Shown here: one piece after another, positions 12,046-20,483 of the stretch
How the letters are laid out: each line of letters starts with the position of its first letter
Numbering within the stretch: the stretch's first letter is position 1
DNA from: Dastarcus helophoroides
Lineage: Eukaryota > Arthropoda > Insecta > Coleoptera > Bothrideridae
DNA length: 64,000 bases
Assembly: GCA_028583605.1 (NCBI GenBank)
Contig: CM053328.1
Coordinates: forward strand, 13,815,086 to 13,879,085
Direction: 5' to 3'
Translations under genes and position numbers: made by a program
The notes under the pieces: generated by a model
What the model was told of the DNA's origin: nothing
Databases searched by the model: none
Seen by the model: the letters and a program-made list of their open reading frames with translations, nothing else

Positions 12046-12474
12046 TTGGATAAAAAATTAACATTTAAGAAACACATGAAACACGCTAAGAAGAAAGCCA
12101 TGAAGGCAACAAGAACTTGTTCGGTACTGTGCAGAAAGAAGCTTGAAGAAAGTTTGAGAAATAAACGATTAGTTTACGAAGCAGTTATACAACCTATAAT
12201 GACTTATGGTGCAGCGTACTGGGGAGATACAACAAAATCTAACATATTACAAAGATTACAAAACACAACGTTAAGGATGATAGCCAACGCCCCCTGGTTT
12301 GTAACCAACAGAAGAATTCACGAAGATCTACAAATCGAAACGATAGAAGAGGTGGTAAGAAGAGAGTTCGGTAGAGCAGAAATACATTCAAATCGACAAC
12401 TCAAGGAAATAGTGGATTATGCGCCGCAACATTTTCCTAGATTCAAAAGGCCTAGGACGGTTTTAAGAAGATGA
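12046..12474 (+). pseudogene. Jockey RT C-terminal segment
   Basis: A 142-codon open stretch follows the RT palm. It contains LTFKKHMKHAKKKAM, then a YEAVIQPIMTYGAAYW-type block and LQRLQNTTLRMIANAPWFV, which are hallmarks of the thumb and C-terminal region of Jockey ORF2 proteins. It keeps its reading frame best of all parts of this copy and ends at a TGA near 12474. Confidence 0.8.
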
Positions 12475-12597
12475 TGTAGTCTACTAACCTCGGGTTTTAG
12501 TGTGGTTTCCCCAAGGGCATGGTCAAATAGCTAGTAGACGAAAGAAAAACAAGTCGCTCCACAAGAGCTTTAAGAGGACGTTTCCAGAAAGAGAGAA

Positions 12598-12775
12598 AAC
12601 GGCAAAAATATAAGCAGATATGCAACATCTGCAACACACGAGAGACAGACATGGAAGGTTTAAATCTCAAGAGAGGTAAAAGAGCAACTACCGCTACAAG
12701 CAGATAGGTAAAATCTGCAACGCAAGAGAGACAGACCCGGAAGGTCTGAATCTCGGAAGAGGAAAAAGAGCAATA
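12598..12775 (+). repeat. Two imperfect ~90-bp tandem units in the Jockey 3' UTR
   Basis: Both units contain AAGCAGATA, ATCTGCAAC, GAGAGACAGAC, GGAAGGT, CTGAATCTC-like words and AAAAGAGCAA in the same order. The second starts near 12690. Both carry a short GCAGAT/ATCTGC inverted pair. Confidence 0.75.
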
Positions 12776-12780
12776 ATAAA

Positions 12781-13355
12781 CAAGTGAGGTACAAAAGTTC
12801 TTAAATAGAACAGCGCGACAAAGGGATAAAAGGAAAATATTCTTGACATCATATGGAGACTAGCAAACAAAGTACAGGAAGAAATTTTATAGCTTGCAGT
12901 TAAATGTTGAACTGTTTTTGAGATTTTAACCTTAAATTGATATATTTTACATTGAGCTCCGAAACTTTCAGAAAAATGCAGAAAGTTTTTCTTAAAGCTC
13001 AACATATAAATCTGCCTTTCTCTCAAAACCATTCCTAACATAATGCGTTTTACCAAAAATCTTCCTTGTCATATTGCGTTTCACACATGATCAGTACACA
13101 TTTTATTTGTATTCATGGTATATTGTATAGTTTATTGCGCTTCAGCTATCTCACATAAATAAATATCAGCAGTGACGATTGTCCTTAATATGACTTGATC
13201 TACAAAATATACAAAACTTATCTTTTTGAGCAACCCTTTCCAAAGTCAGTAGGATTATGTTTCGATAGAAATTGATAGAAACAAGAATTTCAAAAATCGG
13301 TCAAGAATTACGACCTGTAGTGTGATATAATACTTACACACCTAAATGTTGGTAT
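12781..13355. other. No gene seen; contains a short dispersed-repeat fragment
   Basis: Bases 13260-13325 are approximately the reverse complement of 41695-41755 (GACCGATTTTTG, TTCTATCGA and GGTC words). Nothing else is recognised. Confidence 0.4.
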
Positions 13356-13359
13356 TTTT

Positions 13360-14227
13360 TAGAATTCCGTTCCTTAAGTGAAAAAAACGGAACCCTTATA
13401 ATCCCGCTCTCGTGTACGTCTGTCACAAAAAGATTTTCCTCGAGAACTGTGTAACGTAGAAATTCGACATTTTGCAAAGCGTTAGTTCTCGATCACCCAC
13501 GCAAATACCGATAGCCAACGAGTAAAAAAGAAAATGTTTTATAATTGTTGGGTTAATTTGGTCTCCGAAAAATCAAGTTTTAGGTAACACATCTTCTAAG
13601 GATCCTTAAATATTTTTTTAAGAATTTTTGGTCCAACGGTCTTAGAGGTACAGCTAAAAATGTGTACAATGTGACCGTTGCCACTGATCTCCTAGGTTTC
13701 TAAAGATAAAACGAAAGATTTTAATTAGGGTTAGTTTAATTTGATCCTGGATTATCGGAGAACTGCAAGTTTTTTCGATATCCTAATAGATAGAAAGAAA
13801 TTATGTTGTGGAAAAATAGGTGCTTGCATTCCAAGGCTTTTTGACCCATCTGTTAATAATTTGTTTTAAATAAAAAACTTGATTTAGCTAAAGGACAGAA
13901 TGCCGATCAAATTTGTCTTTTACATTATTTCATTTAGATGAATATTTGCGGAGTTAGCACTAGTTCACGCAACGCAGTAATTGCGGCTGGAATCGGAGAC
14001 ATTACCAACACAATTATCAGTTCCATAAATATTTGGTTTGAAAGATTGCAGAAAACAATGTGTATGTCTGAAAATGCACAATTTTTGTATTTTTCAATTA
14101 TACCAAATGAAAATTTGGGTAAAATTGCAAATTTATACATAAGTAAAAATGATTTAATTTGTTCTATTGACTGTTTACCGTAGTACCGGTACGGAACCTT
14201 AATTGAACGAGCTCGACTCGCTTTTGG
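13360..14227. repeat. Dispersed repeat family A, copy 1 (~870 bp)
   Basis: This aligns over its length with 18621-19580. Shared landmarks are AACGGAACCCTTATAATC at the start, GCGTTAGTT, ACGCAAATACCG, a TTTGTCTTTTACATTATTTC block, and an end reading GTACGGAACC then CGAGCTCGACTCGC and TTGGC. The GGTTCCG/ACGGAACC start and the GAGTC-GACTCGC-TTGGC end resemble a repeat widely spread in insect genomes. An 81-codon frame at 13938-14183 lies inside the repeat and is not called a gene. Confidence 0.75.
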
Positions 14228-14979
14228 CTTAATTATTATTCAGTAAGAATCTTTGACTTAATCCTAGTTTGAAAATGCATTAAATAGTATTATTTTTTAG
14301 AAAAAAGTCTCTTATTGTGGAATTTTTAATATATGTTTCTTTTTAATTGTTAATAAAGTTTAATAGTTATGAAAAGTCTCTATCGAAAAAGCTAATTTCA
14401 ATTAATTTGGTGCATAATTACCCGTGATATAACCAATTTTATGGCAAAAATTCGAGATTTTGGGCACTTCCCAATAATGGAGCAAACGTAGTTTTACAAA
14501 CTATGCATCTTTCTGCATCAAAAATCGTTTTAAGTGTCACAATAGAAGTCGTAAAGATTTTTCGCCATTTTAGATGCTAAGGATATTAGGGGTGAAAGAC
14601 TGAAATCAAATAAAACAGCTTTCTTTCAGCTCGTACACGAATAACCTATTTTTCAAACTGGAAAGTGCGCCGAGTTCGAACGATAAATTTTAAACTTTGC
14701 TTTACAGGAGCTAATTCAAGTCACGAGATATCGACACCCAATGTCGCGAGTGAATAAAAAAAGTTTAACCGCTGCAAACTTTCCGAATTTCCTCTAAATT
14801 AACGCCCAAGTTGTCTTCGATAAATTATTGTCAATCGAACGTTTATGGTGATGGGGTTGTAATGCTATGTTTTAAACGATTATACCTAATTGAAATATAC
14901 CACATTTCATTTAGTTTCCCTAGAATCTGAAAACGTTATATTGTTCTATTTAATTTTTCCTAGATCAAAACTTGTTGAC
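14228..14979. other. Intergenic, no gene recognised
   Basis: No domain, splice-bordered exon, RNA gene or clear repeat was identified. Confidence 0.4.
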
Positions 14980-14987
14980 CTTGGGTT

Positions 14988-15033
14988 GCTCTAACGCATT
15001 TCGATAGCCAAGCTTTCATCTTCAGAGAGATAC
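14988..15033 (-). ncRNA. Hammerhead-like ribozyme motif (inverted partner)
   Basis: The minus strand reads CTCT-CTGAAGA, GAAAGC-TTG-GCTATC, GAAATGCGTT, AGAG. Stem II has one mismatch compared with the partner at 15085. Confidence 0.45.
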
Positions 15034-15084
15034 TGTATTTCTCTTCAGAGAGATACTATATCTCTCTTCAGACAGATACTGTAT

Positions 15085-15125
15085 CTCTCTGAAGATGATA
15101 GCTTGGCTATCGAAACGCGTTAGAG
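15085..15125 (+). ncRNA. Hammerhead-like ribozyme motif, best-preserved copy
   Basis: Stem I is CTCT (15085-15088) with AGAG (15122-15125). The core CTGAAGA (15089-15095) fits CUGANGA. After one extra T, stem II is GATAGC (15097-15102), loop TTG, GCTATC (15106-15111). Then come GAA and a very short stem III, AC-GC-GT, with a GTT cleavage triplet predicting a cut between 15121 and 15122. Hammerheads with minimal stem III are known from Penelope-like elements and often work as dimers. The extra T at 15096 departs from the textbook core, so activity is inferred only. Confidence 0.55.
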
Positions 15126-15175
15126 CAACCTTTGTTGTGTTTTTCTTGGTTTCGGGAGACAAGATTTGTATTTCA

Positions 15176-16259
15176 AAAGAATCAATATTTTAAGGAAAAC
15201 CATTAAGCATTGTAGTTTTAAAACTCAGAATTTTAAGAAGAAACTCAACATTTTAAAAACAATTATAATTTTTATAATAAAAAATTCTTAAAATTTCGAA
15301 TTTCTGCTTAAATTTTCGACCTTATAATCTTCAAATTCAATTTAAAACTGGAATATATCAAGTTTTTCTAGAAGTTCCTACATTTAATTTGATATTTTCC
15401 TCGAAGCTTAAAATTTCTAGAAAAATTAAAAATTTTGTGCATAAGGTCACTGATTTGAAAATATTTCGTAAAACGCGATAGAATTTCTTTAAAATTCTTT
15501 CCATAGTATTTGATAACTACCGAGGGAATTTAGAAAAGCATCAGATCACCAGGATCTCTTTGCTTTTCTATTTTATTTTTGCTACTCGTAATGTAAATTT
15601 AACGAGTTAATTAAGATTCAATTTTGGTTTCCGCTGCTACCGAAAATAGAACAGAGGCCGAAATACTTCGATATTTTTTTCAAATTTAACAAAATGTTGA
15701 GCATAAATTAGAGATTTAATGAAACCTTTAATAGAGGTTGAGATTTGATAAATTTCAAATGTTGGTCATTTTCTGGTATACAGTTTAAAGTTAGTGTTCA
15801 AAAAAATATAAAATCTAAGCATAAACTGTAAACCTAATTTACAGGGTACACCATTTATATATTACCAACAAATTTTTATCATCTGGCCCGCATCATAATA
15901 CGAAAAAAATTTATTTGGCCCCTTGACGAAAAAAGTTGCCCTTGGTGGGCAGAGTGTGCAATAGGAGTTCCAATTTAATTAATACCATTAATGACGAGGT
16001 ATTGAACATCTTTTTTTATTTTGTGTTATATCAAATATTTTGCTTTTTGGCCTGTTTATAACACGTTTAAGCATGATATACCTTAATTCGTTAAGACCTG
16101 AAAGAATATAAATGCTTGTAAACTTGACTAGAGCAAATTAAAATTTCTAGAAATTGTTTCCATCTGAATTAGGATAATTTAGGTCCTCTTTTATTTTGTT
16201 GTTTAAATTTTTCAGATAGTAATCTCTGTCTAGAGTCTAGAGAGTCCTTTTAGGATTCC
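15176..16259. other. Filler then unannotated intergenic sequence
   Basis: Bases 15180-15470 are the AAATTTCGA/TTTCGAC filler next to the Penelope pair. From 15470 to 16259 no gene, RNA or clear repeat is recognised. Confidence 0.4.
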
Positions 16260-16508
16260 AAAATTGCACACCAGGGCCGACGGTCGTGCTTTGCTCTATT
16301 ATTGGGAAATGAAAAAAACGCCACCACGATTTTTCGCCATAAATGTAACTATATCTCGATTAATTTTGCACCAAATATGTTTTTGGCCTGAAAAGAGCTT
16401 TTTTTTTGGTGGAACGGACTGGTCCTTGATTATCTTCAAAGACTGAAATACAAATCTTGTCCCCTGAAACCAAGACAGATTAAAAAACACAACAAAGGTT
16501 GCAGAGAG

Positions 16509-16550
16509 ATACTAACACGTTTCGATAGCCAAGCTATCATCTTCAGAGAG
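16509..16550 (-). ncRNA. Hammerhead-like motif, tandem unit 1
   Basis: The minus strand carries CTGAAGA (16540-16546), a perfect GATAGC/GCTATC stem, GAAACGTGTT and a predicted cut between 16514 and 16513. The 3' side of stem I reads AGTATC rather than AGAG, so stem I is weak. Confidence 0.45.
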
Positions 16551-16594
16551 ATGCTGAACACGTTTCGATAGCCAAGCTATCATCTTTAGAGAGT
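16551..16594 (-). ncRNA. Hammerhead-like motif, tandem unit 2
   Basis: It has the same layout 41 bp away from unit 1, with a perfect stem II but CTAAAGA in place of CTGAAGA, which loses the core G5. Probably inactive. Confidence 0.4.
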
Positions 16595-16689
16595 TGGAAC
16601 AACCTTTGTTGTGTTTTTAATCTTTCTTGGTTTCAGGGAACAAGATTTGTATTTCAGTCTTTGAAGATAACCAAGTTTCTATCGACTTG

Positions 16690-17035
16690 GATTTTCTCAG
16701 AACAGAACCCTATTGATTTTTGGAATGATTGGTCAGCTAGTTTAAATTTTATCAGAGAAAAACTTAGCTTAACACAGAAGAATCTAACTTAGGAATCAAA
16801 TGTTCTTATAATTTTTATACATATTATAGATCAAGTTCGTCTTAAGTACAGTGTTGTTCAAATGGTAACGAAATTATGACAAGCGTGTCAAAGATGACAA
16901 GTCAAATTTATTTATTTCATACCATTATCGCCCAAGAATAATTAACATTGTTGATATTTAATGTGAGATGCTGAAGACACACAACGATGAATATAAGATA
17001 TCGAAATAAAATGTACTATAGTACAGAGCTGGGAT
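16690..17035. repeat. Dispersed repeat family B, copy 1
   Basis: Colinear with 41750-42155. Shared blocks include TTTTTATACATATT, TCAAGTTC then TCTTAAGTACAG, TCAAATTTATTTATTTCA, ATCGCCCAAGAATAAT, ATGTGAGAT and CGAAATAAAA. It has no coding content and its superfamily is unknown. It abuts the Penelope pair on the left. Confidence 0.7.
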
Positions 17036-17210
17036 AATTACTTTTAAAAAGGAATCATTACATTACCCATTACTTTTTTAAAAAAAGGAATGAAATTACT
17101 TCGAATTACATTACTATTGGTTAAAATGTAATTAAATTACCTATTACTGAGAAAAACGAATGAATTACAAAGGAATTACATTTTCAATTGTTTTTTAAAT
17201 TTTACAATAT
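17034..17210. mobile_element. Possible hAT terminus, AATTAC-rich
   Basis: CAGAGCTGGGATAATTAC at 17034 followed by a dense set of ATTACATT and TAATTACTTT words resembles hAT termini with TAATTAC subterminal repeats. No matching right end was found, so this is a fragment at most. Confidence 0.35.
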
Positions 17211-17734
17211 AAGCGATAATATATAAGGTACAAAATTTATTTTTTATTTGGTAATACAAAATAAATTATCAACTAAAGGACACATACACAATGTAATGTT
17301 AACTTTAGTGTCATAAATGTTATGATTTATATTACAGGAAAGAAGCTAAATAATAGCCTTAAAAAAGAATTCATAAAGTTCATTTTAGCAAATACAAAAA
17401 AATACAAAAAATTTAGATTTTGTAATTTCGACTTTTTTGAAAAGTTTGAGTTCGAAATTTCGACATTTTTAAACATTTTTATCATTTTTTTTTAATTTTG
17501 TCCTTTCCCTAATTTTTTTCAAAATGTCGACCACTTTTGAATATTTCGACTTTCTTTGAAAATGTATACTTTTTTGAAAATACTGACTTCTATTAAAAAT
17601 TCCGAATTATATTTCAAAATATCGACCTTTTGAAAATTCGCACTGTTTTTGGAGAAGTCGATTTTTAGTGCAAAATTGCACTACTTTTAATTTATTACCT
17701 TATTTTGCAAATTTCGACTTGTTTTGAAATTTTC
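17211..17734. repeat. AT-rich TTTCGAC filler
   Basis: Runs of TTTTGAAAATTTCGACTTTT-like words in the forward orientation, ending at the Penelope pair. Confidence 0.6.
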
Positions 17735-17768
17735 GATTTTCGACAGCCAAGCTGTCATTTTGAGAGGG
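17735..17768 (-). ncRNA. Partial hammerhead-like motif with covariant stem II
   Basis: The minus strand reads a perfect GACAGC-TTG-GCTGTC stem preceded by AAAATGA in place of GAAGAT. The core is degraded, but the stem keeps pairing through a T-A to C-G exchange compared with other copies. Confidence 0.35.
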
Positions 17769-17808
17769 GTACCGAAGATGACAGCTTGACTGTCGAAACG
17801 CGTTAGAG
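17768..17808 (+). ncRNA. Hammerhead-like motif with covariant stem II
   Basis: The core reads CCGAAGA (17772-17778, U4 changed to C). Stem II is GACAGC (17780-17785) with ACTGTC (17789-17794). The pair 17782-17792 is C-G where the 15 kb copy has T-A. Then follow GAAACGCGTT and AGAG (17805-17808). Confidence 0.45.
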
Positions 17809-17870
17809 CAAAGTTTGTTGTGTTTTTTAATCTTTGTTGGTTTCAGAGAACAAGTTTTATATTTCAAAAA

Positions 17871-18620
17871 GAGTAATAACAAATTTTTATAATTAACTCG
17901 AAAATTATTTAAAAAATCAATTTTAAACTAAATGTCGAGAAAAAAAGTCCAAAATTAAGTAAAAATCTCCAAAAGTAAGATTTTGAGTTTTAAGTCATAT
18001 TTTCAGGAAAAAAGTAAAGATTGAAATAAATAGTTTTAGGCAATAGAGAAGAATTAAATGAATGTAGAGAAAAAAGAATTAAAAAAATAATGTATTTTAG
18101 TAGTTCTGAGAAAAAAAGGCATTTAACCTCAAAATAAAAAATATTAAAATTATTTTGAACTTAAAATCGAAATTTCGAAATCAACAAAAATGTCAAAAGA
18201 AGTAAAAATTTGCAAACAAAATCGAAATTTGAAATTTAAAATAAAGTTTTTCGAAAAATACTAAAAATTGAAAACGAAATTTTGACTACTCTTCCTTGAA
18301 GCAGAGCAACTTGAAATATTCCTTTTTGAGTTTAGAAAAGTCGAAATTTCAAGAAAAAAATGAAGTATTTGAGTTCAAACCGGAAATTTTAATATTAGGG
18401 TAGAAATTTTAAGAGTTAACTTGAATTAGGTTCTTAAAAGTTTTATCTTTTGTAAAAGTTTCAATTTTTTCTCAAAATATCGGTTTTAATCTCGAAGTGG
18501 CTATTTGTTTCCAAATTGATTTTTGTTTAAAAATCAAAATATCTTAGAACAAAGAATATTTTTATTTTTTAACGAAAATAAATTTTGTCATGAAAATGTC
18601 AACTCTAATTTCATTTTTTT
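17871..18620. repeat. AT-rich filler, reverse orientation
   Basis: AAATCGAAATTTC, AAAAAAGTCCAAA and similar words, in the orientation opposite to the block left of the Penelope pair. No gene. Confidence 0.6.
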
Positions 18621-19580
18621 AGGTTTCCGTATTTTAAAAGAAAAAAACGGAACCCTTATAATCTCACTCCCGTGTCCGTCCATCTGTCACAACGACATTT
18701 ACTTTGAAAACTATGTACCATAGAAGTTTAAAATTTTGCACAGCGTTAGTTGTTGCCCACGTCAACGCAAATACCGCCAGCCAATGGTTAGAAAAAGAAA
18801 ATATTTTATAATAAAATGGGAATTAATTTGGTCCCCGAAAAATCAAACTTAAGTTAATATATCGTGTAAGATATCATTTGAAATAGCTATTTCTTAGGAT
18901 CCTACAATTTTTTTTTATAATTTTCGATCCAATCGTCTTAAAGTTACAGCTGAAAATGTGTCAGAAATGACCGTCCTCCCTCCCTGTTCTCCTGGGTTTC
19001 TAAGGATAAAATTTATATTTTAATAGGGTAAACAGATATTGGGCCATGTATTATCGGAAAACTGCGGTTTTTTTTGATATCCTAATAGTCATTGAGACAA
19101 AAAATATTTTATATAAAAATAGGTACCTACTTGCATTCCAAGCCCTTCTGACCCATATATAACAATTTTTTTCAAATAAAAATTTTGATTTAGCTAAGGA
19201 ATAGAATGCAAATCAAATTTGTCTTTTATATTATTTCATTTAGAAGATGAATATTTTTGAATTTAGCCCTAGTTTATTAAAATGCACGCAACGCGGTTAT
19301 TGCGGTTGTAATCGAACATTTTAACGCGGACCGAGGCGATCTTATAAACTGCGTTATTCATCGAGTTATTGCGAATAAATGCTTTTAGCATTAACTGTAG
19401 AAATAAGTATGTTTATCTGAAAATGGACAATTTGTTTATTTTTCAATTATAACAAGAATATTTTAATAAAATTTTATATTCATGTGTAGATAAAAATGAT
19501 TTAACTTGGTCTGTTGACTATTTTTCCACTGCAGTAATTGGTACGGAACCATAATTGTTCGAGCTCGACTCGCTCTTGGC
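18621..19580. repeat. Dispersed repeat family A, copy 2 (~960 bp)
   Basis: Same landmarks and order as 13360-14227: AAAACGGAACCCTTATAATC near the start, GCGTTAGTTG, AACGCAAATACCG, GGTACGGAACC near 19540 and CGAGCTCGACTCGC at 19559-19572. It is longer because of internal insertions relative to copy 1. Confidence 0.75.
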
Positions 19581-19888
19581 AGATATTTTTTTATTAAAAC
19601 GTAGAAATTAAACTTAAAATCTCGTACCTCGTCTCAGCTACTGATCTGTGATTAAAGTCAGCTCGAAAATACATGTACCCGAAATTTTTAGAAAAATTAG
19701 ACATTTTGAGATTAGTCGTAAATACCAAAAATTAAAAAAATCACATACTTACACAAAAAAATCTCTGATGATTTTAAATCGACTTAAAACTAACTTGAAA
19801 AATAACTTTGTTTTGGAATTATTTTTGGGATTGATCCAAAAATTAAAGTCAGAAATATTACGAAAATGTTATTGTTTCTAATCATTAA
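19581..19888. other. AT-rich sequence, no gene
   Basis: AT-rich; the 77-codon frame at 19648-19881 is Lys/Leu/Ile-rich with no domain and is not called. Confidence 0.4.
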
Positions 19889-20150
19889 AATACAAAAATA
19901 GATAGCTCTGCAACTTTTTATTTAGATTTCTGAACTTTTCGCTGATTAACTAATACAGGTTCCAGAAAACAAGAAAATACAACACTAATATAGTGAACGC
20001 AAAAACATAACAAATGCAAGATGTGAAATTGAACTGAAATACAAAGATAGGTGGCTCTATAACTTTATAACTTCTATTTACATTTCTCCACTTTTCATTG
20101 TTTAGTAATCAGAGATTCAAAAATGCTAACAAAAAGGAGCAAGGTGTGAA
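19889..20150. repeat. Two-unit imperfect tandem repeat (~130-150 bp)
   Basis: Unit 1 (19889-20037) and unit 2 (20038-20150) share AATACAAAGATAG, GCTCTATAACTTT, ACTTTTC-TGATT/TGTTTAGTAA, CAGAGATTC-like, ATGCTAACAAA-like and AAGGTGTGAAATTGA words in the same order. Confidence 0.6.
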
Positions 20151-20483
20151 ATTGATAATTTGTTCAACGTTGTTATTGCATATTTAGGCATTTTAGATTT
20201 CTAGGAAATCAGTTGTGTTTTTAACAAAAATTGTTAGTCCACTAAAATTTTGATGACTCCTACATCACGAAAGTTTTATTGAAGGCACCTTTTACAGGAA
20301 CCTATAAGAGGTGCCGTCAATAAGTTTCAAAACAAAACTAAACGTTGTCAAATTAAGGTAAATTTTCTTTTATTTTAATGTAACTATCATGTTTTAAAGC
20401 TTAACATAATTAAATGTTAGAACGCGCAATTTCAATGTTCGAAATTCACATCTTGGTTTAGAGTCGTTTCGTACTAATAGTTA

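Larger units (their letters stand above)
9871..12780 (+). mobile_element. Decayed Jockey-type non-LTR retrotransposon
   Basis: Read in shifting frames, the order is apurinic-type endonuclease, reverse transcriptase and a C-terminal segment, as in Jockey ORF2. No ORF1 is seen, so the copy is 5'-truncated near the endonuclease start. Frameshifts and stops occur throughout. The 3' UTR includes two imperfect tandem units of about 90 bp (12598-12775). No clear poly(A) tail or flanking duplication is visible. The catalytic YADD box is altered. Confidence 0.85.
14980..15175. mobile_element. Inverted pair of Penelope-like termini
   Basis: A minus-strand terminus (GGTTGCTCTAACGC...CTTCAGAGAGA, 14985-15030) faces a plus-strand terminus (15080-15175). 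Between them are about three imperfect copies of a 23-bp unit (CTCTTCAGAGAGATACTAT-like). The plus arm continues through CAACCTTTGTTGTG, TTCTTGGTTTC and ACAAGATTTGTATTTCA. No Penelope coding sequence is attached. Confidence 0.75.
16404..16680. mobile_element. Inverted pair of Penelope-like termini with tandem ribozyme motifs
   Basis: The left arm (about 16411-16500) runs AACGGACTGGTCCTTG, ATTATCTTCAAAGACTGAAA, CTTGTCCCCTGAAACCAAGA, ACACAACAAAGGTTGC. The right arm (about 16594-16678) is its reverse complement over most of its length. The centre holds two tandem minus-strand hammerhead-like units. Frames reading through it are repeat shadows. Confidence 0.8.
17735..17870. mobile_element. Inverted pair of Penelope-like termini with covariant stem
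   Basis: A short minus-strand arm (17735-17768) faces a longer plus-strand arm (17771-17870: CGTTAGAGCAAAGTTTGTTG, GTTTTTTAATCTTTGTTGG, TTTCAGAGAACAAG). Both arms carry a GACAGC/GCTGTC-type stem instead of the GATAGC/GCTATC stem of other loci. Confidence 0.75.

Noticed and set aside
13938..14183. 81-codon frame starting MNICGVSTSSRNAV
   Set aside because: It lies wholly inside repeat family A and is not open in the second copy.
15025..15090. CRISPR-like array
   Set aside because: The short repeats have no spacers, number only three, and belong to a Penelope fold-back in a eukaryotic genome.
16264..16446. 60-codon frame ending FGGTDWSLIIFKD
   Set aside because: Its end is translated Penelope terminus; no protein family.
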